The notes under the pieces: generated by a model
Database searches by the model: none
The model's input: only the letters and a program-made list of their open reading frames with translations
Told to the model about the DNA's origin: nothing
Part shown: piece by piece, positions 1 through 10,018 of the stretch
How the letters are laid out: each line of letters starts with the position of its first letter
Numbering within the stretch: the first letter of the stretch is position 1
Position numbers and translations under genes: made by a program
Source: Rhizobiales bacterium 2SD
Lineage (GTDB): Bacteria; Pseudomonadota; Alphaproteobacteria; Rhizobiales; Beijerinckiaceae
Length of the DNA stretch: 64,000 bases
Assembly: GCA_005502805.1 (NCBI GenBank)
Contig: SCMY01000001.1
Span: 1-64,000, forward strand
Direction of reading: 5' to 3'

Positions 1-122
1 GCCGCATCCTGCGCAAGATCGCCGAGGACGAGTTCGGCGCCCTCGGCGACACCTCCACCCTCGCCGACCCAGCCGTCGTCGACGACCTCATCGCCAATCG
101 CCAGAACAAGCGCGGCGCCTGA
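1..122 (+). CDS. acsA: Acetyl-CoA synthetase, C-terminal end only
   Basis: The open frame entering from the left edge ends at the TGA of 120-122. Its last 39 residues contain [11 protein letters not shown] and [17 protein letters not shown], the typical C-terminus of AMP-forming acetyl-CoA synthetase (acetate + ATP + CoA to acetyl-CoA + AMP + PPi). The first motif directly follows the region of the acetylatable catalytic lysine in this family; that lysine lies outside the window. The next genes encode pyrophosphatase and adenylate kinase, which consume the PPi and AMP this enzyme makes, and that supports the call. Reading frame starts at base 3. Confidence 0.88.
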   Translation, partial: RILRKIAEDEFGALGDTSTLADPAVVDDLIANRQNKRGA

Positions 123-161
123 CCGGCGCACGCAATGGACACCGCTCGATAGGAGCTTCCC

Positions 162-716
162 ATGCGTCTCGAGGCGATCAAGCCCGGCAACCGGCCGCCA
201 CACGACGTCAACGTCCTCGTCGAGGTGCCGATCGGGGGCGAGCCGGTCAAATACGAGCTCGACAAGGCGTCCGGCACCCTCGTCGTCGACCGGTTCCTCT
301 ACACGCCCATGCGCTATCCGGGGAATTACGGCTTCGTCCCGCACACCCTGTCCGATGATGGCGACCCGATCGACGTCCTCGTCGCGAATACGCGGCCGAT
401 CGCGCCGGGCGCGATCATCAATGTCCGCCCGGTCGGCGTGCTGAAGATGGAAGATGACGGCGGCGGCGACGAGAAGATCATCGCCGTTCCGTCAAACAAG
501 CTGACGCAGAGATACAGTCACGTCGCCAACTATACAGACCTGCCGGAGATCTTGTGCCGACAGATCGAGCATTTCTTCACGCATTACAAGGATCTCGAGC
601 CCGGTAAATGGGTGAAGCTGCTTGGCTGGGGCGATGCAGCGGAGGCTCATCAACTAATCGACGCCGCCATCGCGCGTGCCGAGGCTGCCTGGAACCGGAC
701 GGAGGAGAAACCATGA
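162..716 (+). CDS. ppa: Inorganic pyrophosphatase (family I)
   Basis: A 184-residue protein, close to the usual bacterial length of about 175. It hydrolyses pyrophosphate to two phosphates in the cytoplasm and so pulls PPi-releasing reactions forward. The family signature DGDPIDVLV lies at residues 67-75. Acidic and basic residues at positions matching the metal and PPi ligands of E. coli Ppa are present (E21, K30, D66, D68, D71). A TAGGAG ribosome-binding site stands 8 bases before the ATG. It begins 39 bases after the acetyl-CoA synthetase stop and overlaps the adenylate kinase gene by ATGA, so the three genes probably form one transcription unit. Confidence 0.96.
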   Translation: MRLEAIKPGNRPPHDVNVLVEVPIGGEPVKYELDKASGTLVVDRFLYTPMRYPGNYGFVPHTLSDDGDPIDVLVANTRPIAPGAIINVRPVGVLKMEDDGGGDEKIIAVPSNKLTQRYSHVANYTDLPEILCRQIEHFFTHYKDLEPGKWVKLLGWGDAAEAHQLIDAAIARAEAAWNRTEEKP

Positions 717-1294
717 GGGTCATCATGCTCGGCCCGCCCGGGGCGGGAAAGGGAACGCAGGCATCGCGCCTGGCGGAGCGTCTGGGGATTCCGCAATTGT
801 CGACGGGCGACATGCTGCGCGCTGCCAGCGAGAAGGGCACTCCCGTCGGCCTCGCGGCACGGGAGGTCATGGCGCGCGGCGAACTCGTCAGCGATCAGAT
901 CGTGATCGATTGTGTGCGCGAGCGCATCGAGGAGCCGGACGCCGCGGCGGGCTTCATCCTCGACGGCTTTCCGCGCACGCTCGGACAAGCCGTGGCGTTC
1001 GATGCGGTGCTGGCTGGCGCCGAGATCAAGCTGGACGCGGTACTGGAGCTCAAGGTTGTCGAAGCGGCCTTGCTCGACCGCGTCATCCTGCGGGCGCGCG
1101 AGGCCAAGGCAGCCGGGCAGCCAGTTCGCGCCGACGACAATGCCGAAGCCCTGAAGGTCCGCCTCGACGCCTATCGCCGGCAGACCGAGCCCCTGACCGA
1201 CTACTACCGCGGAACCGGCCTGCTTCGAACGGTCGACGGCATGCTCCCCGTCGACCGGATCACCACCCGTCTGCTGATCGAACTCCAACTCTGA
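713..1294 (+). CDS. adk: Adenylate kinase, short form
   Basis: A 193-residue protein starting with the P-loop [10 protein letters not shown] at residues 7-16, followed by the AMP-binding STGDMLRA and the DGFPRT motif. It converts AMP + ATP to 2 ADP. The length and the absence of an inserted lid with cysteines mark the short adenylate kinase type. The ATG at 713 overlaps the ppa stop (ATGA), which decides the start over an upstream in-frame methionine at 608 that would run through ppa. In this operon its likely task is to recycle AMP from acetyl-CoA synthetase. It may be a second copy beside a housekeeping adk in the ribosomal-protein region, which cannot be tested here. Confidence 0.94.
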   Translation: MRVIMLGPPGAGKGTQASRLAERLGIPQLSTGDMLRAASEKGTPVGLAAREVMARGELVSDQIVIDCVRERIEEPDAAAGFILDGFPRTLGQAVAFDAVLAGAEIKLDAVLELKVVEAALLDRVILRAREAKAAGQPVRADDNAEALKVRLDAYRRQTEPLTDYYRGTGLLRTVDGMLPVDRITTRLLIELQL

Positions 1295-1339
1295 CCAGTA
1301 CCGCCGCCGGACCGGCGAATTCGGCACAAGGATTTGAAA

Positions 1340-2650
1340 ATGCTGACTTTCTTGGCTTACGCGATGATCGTCACCTTCATGACGCTGATCATGACCAAAC
1401 GCCTGCCGGCCCTGACGGCGCTGATCCTTGTGCCGATCGTGTTCGGCCTCATCGCCGGTTTCGGCATGGGCCTCGGCCCGATGATGCTCGACGGCGTCAA
1501 GAAGCTCGCGCCCACCGGCGTCATGCTGATGTTCGCCATCCTCTATTTCGGCCTCATGATCGATGCGGGCCTGTTCGATCCCGTGGCCCGGTTCATCCTG
1601 AAGCTGGTCGGCGGCGACCCGATGAAGATCGTGGTCGGCACTGCCGCCCTGTGCATGGCGGTCGGTCTCGATGGCGACGGATCGACCACCTACATGGTCA
1701 CGGCGGCCGCCATGCTGCCCCTGTACAGGCGGCTCGGCATGAGCACGTTGGTTTTCGCCTGCATCGTCATGATGGCCTCGCAGAACATGAACCTGCTGCC
1801 CTGGGGCGGCCCGACCGCGCGCGTCGTCAGCTCGCTCGGCCTGGAGATGAAGGACGTCTTCGTTCCCCTGATCCCGATCATGATCGTGAACGCGGCCTTC
1901 GTCTTCTTCGTCGCCTATATCCTCGGCATGCGCGAGCGCAGGCGCCTCGGCATCGCCGAGCTCAATCCGGCCGATGCCGGCGCCGAGGCGATCATGGTCG
2001 GCACCGACCCGTCGCTGCTGCGCCCCAAGCTGCTCTGGTTCAATTTCCTGCTGACCGCCGGCCTGCTGATCGTGCTGATCCTGGACATCATGCCCTTGTC
2101 GGTCCTGTTCATCATCGCTTTCGCGATCGCGGCGACCGCCAATTATCCGGGCTTGAAGATCCAGAAGGAACGCATCGCCCACCATGCCGAGAACGTGCTG
2201 CCCGTGGTGGCCCTGATCTTCGGCGCTGGCATCTTCGTCGGCATCCTGTCGGGGACCAAGATGGTGGACGCGATCGCCGCGAGCGTGATCGCCGCGGTGC
2301 CGGACTGGCTGGGGCCGTACATGGCGGTGGTGACGGCCGTGCTCAGCGTTCCCTTCACCTTCTTCATCTCAAACGACGCCTTCTATTTCGGCATCGTGCC
2401 GATCCTGGCGAAGACGGCGGCGGTCTACGGCTTCACCGGTCCCGAGATCGCGCGCGCCTCGCTGGTGGGCCAGCAGGCGCACCTGCTCAGCCCGCTGGTC
2501 GCCGCGACCTATCTGCTGGTGGGGCTGGCGAAGATCGAGTTCGGAGACCTTCAGCGTGCCACGCTGCTGTGGTCGCTGGCGGCCGCCCTCGTCATGCTGA
2601 TCGGCAACATCCTCATCGGCGTCATCCCCATTGTCGGCCGGCTCGGTTGA
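1340..2650 (+). CDS. CitMHS-family citrate/organic-acid carrier
   Basis: A 436-residue very hydrophobic protein with about 11-12 membrane segments. It resembles the CitMHS family (citrate-metal:proton symporters), with the conserved DGDGSTTYM at about residues 111-119 and QNMNLLPWGGPTAR at about 151-164. Uptake of a tricarboxylate or a related organic acid across the inner membrane is the family role; the exact substrate is unknown. I chose ATG 1340, which has AAGGA 7 bases upstream, over the TTG at 1334. It is followed 12 bases later by a UspA gene and then by an orphan periplasmic binding protein, so the three genes look co-transcribed. Confidence 0.85.
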   Translation: MLTFLAYAMIVTFMTLIMTKRLPALTALILVPIVFGLIAGFGMGLGPMMLDGVKKLAPTGVMLMFAILYFGLMIDAGLFDPVARFILKLVGGDPMKIVVGTAALCMAVGLDGDGSTTYMVTAAAMLPLYRRLGMSTLVFACIVMMASQNMNLLPWGGPTARVVSSLGLEMKDVFVPLIPIMIVNAAFVFFVAYILGMRERRRLGIAELNPADAGAEAIMVGTDPSLLRPKLLWFNFLLTAGLLIVLILDIMPLSVLFIIAFAIAATANYPGLKIQKERIAHHAENVLPVVALIFGAGIFVGILSGTKMVDAIAASVIAAVPDWLGPYMAVVTAVLSVPFTFFISNDAFYFGIVPILAKTAAVYGFTGPEIARASLVGQQAHLLSPLVAATYLLVGLAKIEFGDLQRATLLWSLAAALVMLIGNILIGVIPIVGRLG

Positions 2651-2662
2651 TCGGAGCGCAAC

Positions 2663-3148
2663 ATGACCAACGTCATCCAGAACATCCTCTACGCCGCCGA
2701 TCTCGGCGACGACGGCGAACCGGTGCTGGCCTACGCCATTGACCTGGCGAACCGGCTGGGCGCGCACCTTCAGGTGCTGACAGTGATCTCTGACCAGCGC
2801 GAGAAATCGCTGATCGACGCCGAGTCCTACGTGCCGCAGGCGGAACTCGACAAATACCATGACGAGCGGGCCAGACGCGTCAAGGAGCACATAGAGGCAC
2901 AGATCGCAGCCTTCTACGCCGTGCGCGCCGAGCAGAAGCCGGCGCGGCCGGTCACCGAGGTGGCGGTGCGCGAAGGGGACGATGTCGCCCAGTTGATCCT
3001 GGAACAGGCACGCTCGAACGCGTCCGACCTGATCGTCATGGGCTCGCGCGGCGAGGGCGTGCTGGTCGGCCTGCTGTTCGGCTCGGTCGCGCAGGAGCTG
3101 ACGCGCAAGGCCCGCACGCCCCTGCTGCTGGTGCCCGTAAGGGGATGA
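2663..3148 (+). CDS. Universal stress protein, UspA family
   Basis: A 161-residue single-domain UspA protein. The N-terminal NILYAADLGDDG strand and the C-terminal nucleotide-loop motif (VMGSRGEGVLVGLLFGSVAQELTR region, residues about 127-150) are both present. The G-x2-G-x9-G(S) pattern suggests the ATP-binding subclass. Its position between a carrier and a solute-binding protein, with a 4-base overlap onto the latter, suggests a regulatory or energy-sensing role linked to transport. That link is an inference. Confidence 0.9.
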   Translation: MTNVIQNILYAADLGDDGEPVLAYAIDLANRLGAHLQVLTVISDQREKSLIDAESYVPQAELDKYHDERARRVKEHIEAQIAAFYAVRAEQKPARPVTEVAVREGDDVAQLILEQARSNASDLIVMGSRGEGVLVGLLFGSVAQELTRKARTPLLLVPVRG

Positions 3149-4305
3149 GCGTGACCCGGAGTCTGGCCATGAAGAAGCTGAGCGCAATTCTCGCCACTGC
3201 GTGCCTGGCGCTGCTCGTCGCCTCGCCAGCCGCTTCCCAGGCCGGCGAGGAGCTGATGGGCTATGCGCCACGGGGGGCGGTGCCGCCCGGATATCCGGCG
3301 TCCTATGCGGTGACCGTGCGCGCCGGAGAGGATGAGGGCCGGCTCGTGATCTACGCGGCCACCGATGCCGACGTCGCGGCGCCGCTGATCGCCGACTTCC
3401 GCAAGATGTACCCGCGGATCGACGTCACCTACGAGGATCTGAACAGCACCGAACTCTACCACCGCTTCATCGCCGAAACCAAACTCGGCGCCGATACGGC
3501 CGACATCCTCTGGAGCTCGGCCATGGACCAGCAGGCGGCGCTGGTCAGCGCCGGCTACGCCATGACCTATGTCTCGCCTGAGAAGGCCCGTTTCCCGGCC
3601 TGGGCGAACTGGAAGGACCAGGGCTTCGCCACAACCTACGAGCCCATCGTTTTCGCCTACAACAAGAAGCTGTTGCCGGCGAACGAGGTCCCCCAGACCC
3701 ATGCCGACTTCATTCGGCTGCTGAATGCCGATCCGGCGCGGTTCAAGGGCAAGGTCTCGAGCTACAATATCGAGAAGTCCGGCCTCGGCTTCTTCCTGGC
3801 GACGCAGGACGTCGCGATCTCGTCCGAGTTCTGGACGCTGGCCGCGGCGCTCGGCAAGGTGCAGGCTCGGCTCGACCTGACAACGAGCGCGATGACGCGC
3901 AGGCTCTCCTCCGGCGAGACGGTGCTCGGCTACAATCTGCTCGGCGCCTACACTGCGCAGAAGGCGGCGTCCGACGACGCGCTCGGCTATGTCTTCCCGC
4001 GCGACTACACGCTGGTCATGTCGCGCATCCTGATCGCGAGCAAGCAGGCCGGCCATCCGAACGCTGCGAAACTCTGGGTCGACTATCTGCTGTCGCAGCG
4101 CGGCCAGAGCGTCCTCGCCAACGCATCACGCCTCCATGCGATCCGCGACGATGTCGAGGGTGAGAACACGGCGGCGCGGCTGAAGCAGACGCTCGGCGCC
4201 AGCGAGCGGCCGATCGCCGTCGGCCCGGCCCTGATCGGCTACCTCAACAACCAGAACTACCGCGACTTTATCCTGCAATGGAAGAAGGCGCTCTCCGGCT
4301 CGTGA
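3145..4305 (+). CDS. Orphan periplasmic solute-binding protein, iron(III)-type family
   Basis: A 386-residue secreted protein with a signal peptide (charged start, hydrophobic run at residues about 11-31). Then follows a type-2 periplasmic binding fold similar to ABC iron(III)/family-1 extracellular solute-binding proteins, with [19 protein letters not shown] at the mature start. No ABC permease or ATPase gene lies nearby. It overlaps the UspA gene by ATGA and sits downstream of the CitMHS carrier. In this family such orphan proteins may be the input of a two-component sensor or may serve a distant transporter. The ligand is unknown; tyrosines typical of iron ligands cannot be assigned with confidence. 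Confidence 0.75.
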   Translation: MSVTRSLAMKKLSAILATACLALLVASPAASQAGEELMGYAPRGAVPPGYPASYAVTVRAGEDEGRLVIYAATDADVAAPLIADFRKMYPRIDVTYEDLNSTELYHRFIAETKLGADTADILWSSAMDQQAALVSAGYAMTYVSPEKARFPAWANWKDQGFATTYEPIVFAYNKKLLPANEVPQTHADFIRLLNADPARFKGKVSSYNIEKSGLGFFLATQDVAISSEFWTLAAALGKVQARLDLTTSAMTRRLSSGETVLGYNLLGAYTAQKAASDDALGYVFPRDYTLVMSRILIASKQAGHPNAAKLWVDYLLSQRGQSVLANASRLHAIRDDVEGENTAARLKQTLGASERPIAVGPALIGYLNNQNYRDFILQWKKALSGS

Positions 4306-4315
4306 ACGGCATACC

Positions 4316-4334
4316 GCCTTCCGGTCCGGAAGGC
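4316..4334 (+). terminator. Short perfect hairpin between SBP and TerC genes
   Basis: GCCTTCCGG at 4316-4324 and CCGGAAGGC at 4326-4334 form a perfect 9-bp inverted repeat with one centre base, 10 bases after the binding-protein stop. No T-run follows, so it is a weak terminator at best and may instead stabilise the upstream mRNA. Confidence 0.35.
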
Positions 4335-4366
4335 CGCGATCCCAGGACGTCGAAAGGTCAAGCGTC

Positions 4367-5122
4367 ATGTCGGAATTCTTTGCGACCCATTTCTCGTTCG
4401 TGACCGAACCGACGGGCTGGGCCGCCCTGGCGACGCTGATCGTGCTCGAGATCGTGCTCGGCATCGACAACCTGATCTTCATCTCGATCCTGACCAACAA
4501 GCTGCCGAAGGAGCTTCAGAAGCCGGCCCGCCGCATCGGCATCATGGCCGCGCTCGTCATGCGTCTGGTTCTGCTGGCGACGATCTCCTTCATCGTTCAA
4601 CTGACCCAGCCGGTGTTCAGCCTGTTCGGCCAGGGCTTTTCCTGGCGCGACATCATCCTGATCGCCGGCGGCCTGTTCCTGGTCTGGAAGGCGACCAAGG
4701 AGATTCACCACACCGTCGATCCGGAGGACCACAAGGAGTCGATCGTCGGCGAGACAGTGCAATTGAGCCTCGCCGGCGCGATCGTGCAGATCCTGCTGCT
4801 CGACCTCGTCTTCTCGATCGACTCGATCATCACCGCGATCGGCATGACCGACCATATCGCCATCATGTACATCGCGGTCATCGTCGCCGTGTCGGTGATG
4901 ATGCTGGCGGCGACGCCGCTGGCCGCGTTCATCGAGCGCAATCCGACGATCGTCATGCTGGCGCTGGGCTTCCTGCTGATCATCGGCATGACGCTGATCG
5001 CGGACGGCACGGGCTTCCACATCCCCAAGGGCTATATCTACGCAGCCATGGCGTTTTCGGCCCTGGTCGAGGGGCTGAACATGCTCGCCCGCAAGAAAAA
5101 GAAGGCGGTCTCCGAAGCGTAG
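4367..5122 (+). CDS. TerC-family integral membrane protein
   Basis: A 251-residue protein with about seven membrane segments and the TerC signature [13 protein letters not shown] near residues 26-38. A second conserved acidic segment, [17 protein letters not shown], lies at about 144-160. TerC proteins are implicated in metal (manganese, tellurium) homeostasis and in metal loading of exported proteins. The membrane-embedded aspartates of both motifs are intact. It lies 61 bases after the orphan binding protein. I see no structure resembling a manganese riboswitch in that gap, which is too short for one. Confidence 0.9.
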   Translation: MSEFFATHFSFVTEPTGWAALATLIVLEIVLGIDNLIFISILTNKLPKELQKPARRIGIMAALVMRLVLLATISFIVQLTQPVFSLFGQGFSWRDIILIAGGLFLVWKATKEIHHTVDPEDHKESIVGETVQLSLAGAIVQILLLDLVFSIDSIITAIGMTDHIAIMYIAVIVAVSVMMLAATPLAAFIERNPTIVMLALGFLLIIGMTLIADGTGFHIPKGYIYAAMAFSALVEGLNMLARKKKKAVSEA

Positions 5123-5182
5123 CCGCGACAGTCGGCGGAGCCCGCGACGACAGCCTGCACGAATGGCCTGAGGGAGGAACCG

Positions 5183-6517
5183 ATGCAAAGCAATGTGGGC
5201 TCATTGAGCGGATCCGGGATCGCCCCCGGCTCGGCTGCGGTCGATCACGCGCTGGACCGCGCGCGCCGGATCAGGGCGATCGTCGGCGCTTCCTCCGGCA
5301 ATCTCGTCGAATGGTACGATTTCTACGCCTACGCCTTCACCTCGATCTATTTCGCCTCGGCCTTCTTCCCGAGTGGCGACCAGACCAGCCAGTTGCTGGC
5401 GACGACCGGCATCTTTGCCGTCGGCTTCTTCATGCGCCCGCTCGGCGGCTGGCTGTTCGGCTGGCTCGCCGACAAGCACGGTCGCAAGACCTCAATGGTC
5501 GCCTCCGTGCTGCTGATGTGCGGCGGCTCGCTGATGATCGCCCTTCTGCCGACTTATGCGACGATCGGGACCGCGGCGCCCGCTCTGCTGCTTGTCGCCC
5601 GCCTGGCGCAGGGCCTGTCGGTCGGCGGCGAATACGGCACGGCGGCGACCTATATGAGCGAGGTCGCGGGCAAGGGGAACCGCGGTTTCTACTCCTCCTT
5701 CCAGTACGTCACGCTGATCGGCGGTCAGTTGCTCGCCTTGCTCGTGCTGATCGTGCTTCAGGCGACGCTGTCCGTCGAACAGATCAAGGAATGGGGCTGG
5801 CGCATTCCCTTCCTCCTCGGTGCCGTTGCCGCCGTCGTCGCGATGTATCTGCGCCGCTCCCTCGAGGAGACGCATAGCGGCGGACACAAGGAGGCGGGTT
5901 CGCTGAAGCTGCTGCTGCCGCACAAGAAGGCGGTGCTGATCACCTTCGGCCTGACGATGGGCGGCTCGCTCTATTTCTACACCTTCACTACCTACATGCA
6001 GAAATATCTGGTCAACACGGCGAAGATGTCGGCGACCACCGTCAGCACGGTCATGACCGTCTGCCTGGTCGTGTTCATGTGCCTGCAGCCGCTCTTCGGT
6101 GCCCTGTCCGATCGTATCGGCCGGCGGAACAATCTGCTGTTCTTCGGTTCGCTCGCCGTGCTCGGCGCCGTTCCCCTGCTGACCATGCTGGGCTCCGTGG
6201 GGAGCACGCCGATGGCGGTCGTCCTGATCATGACCTCGCTTCTGATCGCGTGCTTCTACACCTCGATTTCCGGCGTCGTGAAAGCCGAGCTGTTCCCGCC
6301 GGATGTCCGCGCGCTCGGCGTCGGCCTGCCCTATGCGATCGCCAACGCGATGTTCGGCGGCACGGCGGAATATGTGGCGCTGTCGATGAAAGCGGGCGGC
6401 AACGAGCAGCTGTTCCCTTGGTATGTGACGGCTGTCGTGGCCGTCGCGCTCGTCGCGTGTTGGCTGATGCCCGACACCCGCAAGCACGGCTACCTCGACG
6501 GCGACGGACGGGTCTGA
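5183..6517 (+). CDS. MFS metabolite:H+ symporter, KgtP/ProP-like
   Basis: A 444-residue major facilitator with 12 predicted membrane segments. Family signs are [13 protein letters not shown] near residues 39-51, [18 protein letters not shown] near 88-105, and [13 protein letters not shown] near 143-155. This is the metabolite:H+ symporter family, which includes alpha-ketoglutarate permease KgtP and ProP. Neighbouring carriers for citrate-like and C4-dicarboxylate substrates make an organic acid such as 2-oxoglutarate the likely cargo, but proline/betaine cannot be excluded. A GGGAGG site stands just before the ATG. Confidence 0.85.
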   Translation: MQSNVGSLSGSGIAPGSAAVDHALDRARRIRAIVGASSGNLVEWYDFYAYAFTSIYFASAFFPSGDQTSQLLATTGIFAVGFFMRPLGGWLFGWLADKHGRKTSMVASVLLMCGGSLMIALLPTYATIGTAAPALLLVARLAQGLSVGGEYGTAATYMSEVAGKGNRGFYSSFQYVTLIGGQLLALLVLIVLQATLSVEQIKEWGWRIPFLLGAVAAVVAMYLRRSLEETHSGGHKEAGSLKLLLPHKKAVLITFGLTMGGSLYFYTFTTYMQKYLVNTAKMSATTVSTVMTVCLVVFMCLQPLFGALSDRIGRRNNLLFFGSLAVLGAVPLLTMLGSVGSTPMAVVLIMTSLLIACFYTSISGVVKAELFPPDVRALGVGLPYAIANAMFGGTAEYVALSMKAGGNEQLFPWYVTAVVAVALVACWLMPDTRKHGYLDGDGRV

Positions 6518-6640
6518 CGTGCTGCACGCGGGCGATGTCATCGCCGGCTCCGACGGCTGCTCGACGATCGGCCCAGTGGGCTCAGGGGCCGGGCGGCGCG
6601 CGCCCCGCTCGACAACCTCTAAGGCAGGGGCCATCGCGCC

Positions 6641-8932
6641 ATGAAGAACACCCTTTCCAGCGACCTACGTTCTGGCGCGCTCGTTTACCACCGCCTTCCC
6701 AAGCCTGGTAAGCTCGAGATCCAGGCGACCAAGCCGCTCGGCAACCAGCGCGATCTTGCGCTGGCCTATTCTCCCGGCGTCGCCGCCGCCTGCGAGGCCA
6801 TCGTCGAGGATCCCGGCGAGGCGGCCGAGCTGACCTCGCGCCAGAACCTCGTCGCCGTCATCACCAACGGCACCGCCGTGCTCGGCCTCGGCGACATCGG
6901 CCCGCTCGCCTCCAAGCCGGTGATGGAGGGCAAGGCCGTCCTGTTCAAGAAGTTCGCCGGCATCGACTGCTTCGACATCGAGGTCGAGCAGAAGAACATC
7001 GACAAGTTCGTCGAGGTCGTCGCGGCGCTGGAGCCGACCTTCGGCGGCATCAACCTCGAGGACATCAAGGGCCCCGAATGCTTCGAGATCGAGGAGCAGC
7101 TCAAGGCCCGGATGAACATCCCGGTCTTCCATGACGACCAGCACGGCACGGCGATCATCGTCAGCGCCGCCGTCCTGAACGGGCTCGATCTCGCGGGCAA
7201 GAAGATCGGCGAGGTCAAGATCGTCGTCTCCGGCGCCGGCGCGGCGGCGCTCGCCTGCCTCAACCTCCTGGTCTCGCTCGGCGCCCGCACCCAGAACATC
7301 TGGGTCACCGACCTCGACGGCGTGGTCTACAAGGGCCGCAACACGCTGATGGACCGCTGGAAGGAGGTCTATGCCCAGGAGACCGACGCCCGCACGCTCG
7401 CCGAGGTCATCCCCGGCGCCGACATCTTCCTCGGCCTCTCCGCCGCCGGCGTGCTCAAGCCCGAGATGGCCAGGGAGATGGCGCCAAAGCCGCTGATCCT
7501 GGCGCTGGCCAACCCCTACCCCGAGATCATGCCGGAGGAGGCGCTGGCCGTCCGCCCGGACGCGATGATCTGCACCGGCCGCTCGGACTATCCGAACCAG
7601 GTCAACAACGTCCTGTGCTTCCCCTACATCTTCCGCGGCGCGCTCGACGTGCAGGCGACGACGATCAACGAGGCGATGAAGCTCGCCGCGGTGCGCGCCA
7701 TCGCGGCGCTCGCCCGCGAGGCGAGCTCGGACGTCGCGGCGCGCGCCTATGGCGGCGAAGCCTCGACCTTCGGCGCGAACTCGCTGATCCCCAACCCGTT
7801 CGATCCGCGCCTGATCCTGCGCATCGCGCCGGCGGTGGCGGAGGCGGCGATGACGACCGGCGTCGCCAAGAAGCCGCTGATCGACGCGGAAGCCTATCGC
7901 GAGGACCTGTCGCGCTTCGTCTTCCGCTCCGGCTTCCTGATGAAGCCGCTCTTCGCCAAGGCCAAGGCCGATCCCAAGCGCGTGATCTATGCCGAGGGCG
8001 AGGACGAGCGCGTGCTGCGCGCCGCCCAGATCGCGATCGAGGAAGGCATGGCGATCCCGATCCTGATCGGCCGTCCCTCGGTGATCGAGAGCCGCGTCAA
8101 GCGCTTCGGCCTGACGATCCGGCCCGGCATCGATTGCGAGCTGGTCAATCCCGAGGACGACCCGCGCTATCGCGACTATGTCCAGACCTATCTCGACATC
8201 GCCGGCCGGCGCGGCATCACGCCCGAGGCGGCGCGCTCGCTGGTGCGCACCAACAACACGGTGATCGCGGCGCTCGCCGTCGCCCGCGGCGAGGCCGATG
8301 CGATGATCACCGGCCTGGAAGGGCGCTTCCTCTCGCGGCTGCGCCATATCCGCGACATCATCGGGCTCGAGCCCGGCGTCTGCGACATCGCGGCGATGAC
8401 GCTGATCATCACCAGCAAGGGCGCCTTCTTCCTCGCCGACACCCATGTGAAGCACGATCCCACCGCCGAAGAGATCGCCGACATGACGATCCTCGCCGCC
8501 GGCCATGTCGAGCGCTTCGGCATCACCCCGAAGATCGCCCTGCTCTCGCATTCGGATTTCGGCGCCGCCGACACGCCCTCCTCGATCAAGATGCGCAAGG
8601 CGGTGAAGCTGATCCAGGAACGCGCGCCGGAGCTGGAATGCGACGGCGAGATGGAGGCCGACACCGCCCTCGTCGCCGCGATCCGCGACCGGGTACTGCC
8701 GTCCTCGAAGCTGAAGGGCGTCGCCAACGTCCTGATCTTCCCCAATCTCGACGCCGCCAACATCGCCTACCAGTTCGCCAAGGTGCTGGCCGACGCGCTC
8801 CCCGTCGGCCCGATCCTGATCGGCGCCGCCAAGCCGGTCCACATCCTCACCGGCTCCGTCACCGCGCGCGGCGTCGTCAACATGACAGCCGTCGCCGTCG
8901 CCGAGGCGCAGGGACGCGCTGCCGCAGGATGA
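6641..8932 (+). CDS. maeB: NADP-dependent malic enzyme with phosphotransacetylase-like domain
   Basis: A 763-residue two-domain protein of the MaeB type. Residues about 1-430 form the malic enzyme (malate + NADP+ to pyruvate + CO2 + NADPH), with [21 protein letters not shown] and the nucleotide site [13 protein letters not shown]. Residues about 435-763 form a phosphate-acetyltransferase-like domain, which in this family is regulatory (acetyl-CoA sensing) and not catalytic. It produces pyruvate for the PDH complex encoded 3 kb downstream, from malate that DctA-type carriers could import. The antisense strand carries a 764-codon open frame that I regard as a GC artefact. Confidence 0.96.
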   Translation: MKNTLSSDLRSGALVYHRLPKPGKLEIQATKPLGNQRDLALAYSPGVAAACEAIVEDPGEAAELTSRQNLVAVITNGTAVLGLGDIGPLASKPVMEGKAVLFKKFAGIDCFDIEVEQKNIDKFVEVVAALEPTFGGINLEDIKGPECFEIEEQLKARMNIPVFHDDQHGTAIIVSAAVLNGLDLAGKKIGEVKIVVSGAGAAALACLNLLVSLGARTQNIWVTDLDGVVYKGRNTLMDRWKEVYAQETDARTLAEVIPGADIFLGLSAAGVLKPEMAREMAPKPLILALANPYPEIMPEEALAVRPDAMICTGRSDYPNQVNNVLCFPYIFRGALDVQATTINEAMKLAAVRAIAALAREASSDVAARAYGGEASTFGANSLIPNPFDPRLILRIAPAVAEAAMTTGVAKKPLIDAEAYREDLSRFVFRSGFLMKPLFAKAKADPKRVIYAEGEDERVLRAAQIAIEEGMAIPILIGRPSVIESRVKRFGLTIRPGIDCELVNPEDDPRYRDYVQTYLDIAGRRGITPEAARSLVRTNNTVIAALAVARGEADAMITGLEGRFLSRLRHIRDIIGLEPGVCDIAAMTLIITSKGAFFLADTHVKHDPTAEEIADMTILAAGHVERFGITPKIALLSHSDFGAADTPSSIKMRKAVKLIQERAPELECDGEMEADTALVAAIRDRVLPSSKLKGVANVLIFPNLDAANIAYQFAKVLADALPVGPILIGAAKPVHILTGSVTARGVVNMTAVAVAEAQGRAAAG

Positions 8933-9021
8933 GCTTGACGACCGGCCATCCGATGGCACTCAAATCAGATCCATCGGCAGCAAGACCGGTCCGACGAGAA
9001 GACGCAGAATGGGAGGTCGCT

Positions 9022-9996
9022 ATGGCTGCATTGCTCGCTCGGCTGCTCGCGTTCGTGGCTCTGGCGATTGTGCTGCCGACCATGGGCCGGGCTGGCGAAC
9101 CGCATTGGCCGGCCACGCTCGTGATCGGCACGGCGTCTGCCGGCGGCACCTATGAGGCTTATGGCGAGGGGCTCGCGCGCCTGCTGACCCGCGAGCTCGA
9201 CCTTATCGTCTCCACCCGGGCGACCGAGGGGCCGGCCGAAAACCTTCAATTGCTCGAAACGGGAGCCGTTCAACTCGCCTTCGTCACGCAAGGGGTCGCA
9301 GTTCAGGGGTGGAACGGCACCGGTCGCTGGGCGGACGGACGCCAGTTTCGCGCACTGCGGGTGATGTTCCCGATGTACGACACGCCGTTTCAGTTCATGG
9401 TCCTGGCCGACTCGCCGGTCCAGTCCGTCGCCGAGCTCGCCGGCAAGCGCATCGGAATCGGCCCGGCAGGGGGAACGGGCGGGACCTACCTGCCGCAGAT
9501 GTTCGGGGTCCTCAAAGTCGAGGCTCCGCTGGTGACCGACGAATGGGCGGCGCTCGCGCGCCAATTGCTCGATCGGAAGATCGATGCGCTCGCAGTCGCA
9601 GCCGGCGTTCCCTTCCCGTCCTTCGGCGAAATCGAACGCCAGGCAAAAGTCCGTTACCTGCCGCTGAGCCAACGGGACATCGTCGAGCTCAGGCTCGCCA
9701 TGCCCGAGCTCGGCGTTTCGAGCGTTCCGGCCGGCAGCTATCCAACCCTGCGCAGGCTCTACCCGACAGTCGGTCTCTTCAACTTCGCGGTCGCACATCG
9801 GGATCTGCCCGACGATCTCGTCTTCAGGATCGTCGATCTCGTCTACCGGCATCAGGCGGAGCTCATCGAAGCGACCCCGGCTGCGGCCGAGACCAATCCG
9901 AGCAATCTCAGCCGAAACAGTTTTCTGCCGTTCCACGGCGGCGCCGCCCGCTGGTATCGCAATAGAAGCGCATCCGGGGTGGTCAGCGGAGACTGA
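9022..9996 (+). CDS. TAXI-family (TRAP-type) solute-binding protein, orphan
   Basis: A 324-residue secreted protein: signal peptide at residues 1-24 ending near GRAGEP, then the TAXI-family start [20 protein letters not shown] and the core [22 protein letters not shown] proteins normally deliver ligands to a fused TRAP membrane protein, but no such permease is present here; the next gene is dctA, 22 bases on. GGGAGG at 9011-9016 fixes the ATG at 9022 over an upstream ATG at 8929 that overlaps the maeB stop. The ligand is probably a carboxylate or glutamate-like compound by family, unproven. Possibly a sensor or a partner of DctA. Confidence 0.83.
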   Translation: MAALLARLLAFVALAIVLPTMGRAGEPHWPATLVIGTASAGGTYEAYGEGLARLLTRELDLIVSTRATEGPAENLQLLETGAVQLAFVTQGVAVQGWNGTGRWADGRQFRALRVMFPMYDTPFQFMVLADSPVQSVAELAGKRIGIGPAGGTGGTYLPQMFGVLKVEAPLVTDEWAALARQLLDRKIDALAVAAGVPFPSFGEIERQAKVRYLPLSQRDIVELRLAMPELGVSSVPAGSYPTLRRLYPTVGLFNFAVAHRDLPDDLVFRIVDLVYRHQAELIEATPAAAETNPSNLSRNSFLPFHGGAARWYRNRSASGVVSGD

Positions 9997-10018
9997 CCGA
10001 ACGGGAGGGAGGACATCG

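Noticed and set aside
676..2742. 688-codon open frame on the plus strand across adk and the CitMHS gene
   Set aside because: Arg/Gly/Ala-rich translation without any motif; it is the off-frame shadow of two well-supported genes in GC-rich DNA.
4306..4366. Manganese (yybP-ykoY) riboswitch before the TerC gene
   Set aside because: The gap is only 61 bases and shows just a simple hairpin, not the riboswitch fold.
6665..8959. 764-codon open frame antisense to maeB
   Set aside because: Asp/Gly/Arg-rich low-complexity translation with no motif; antisense shadow of a highly conserved gene.
7615..9021. Long N-terminal extension in frame with the TAXI protein
   Set aside because: It overlaps maeB off-frame, while a signal peptide and GGGAGG ribosome-binding site place the real start at 9022.
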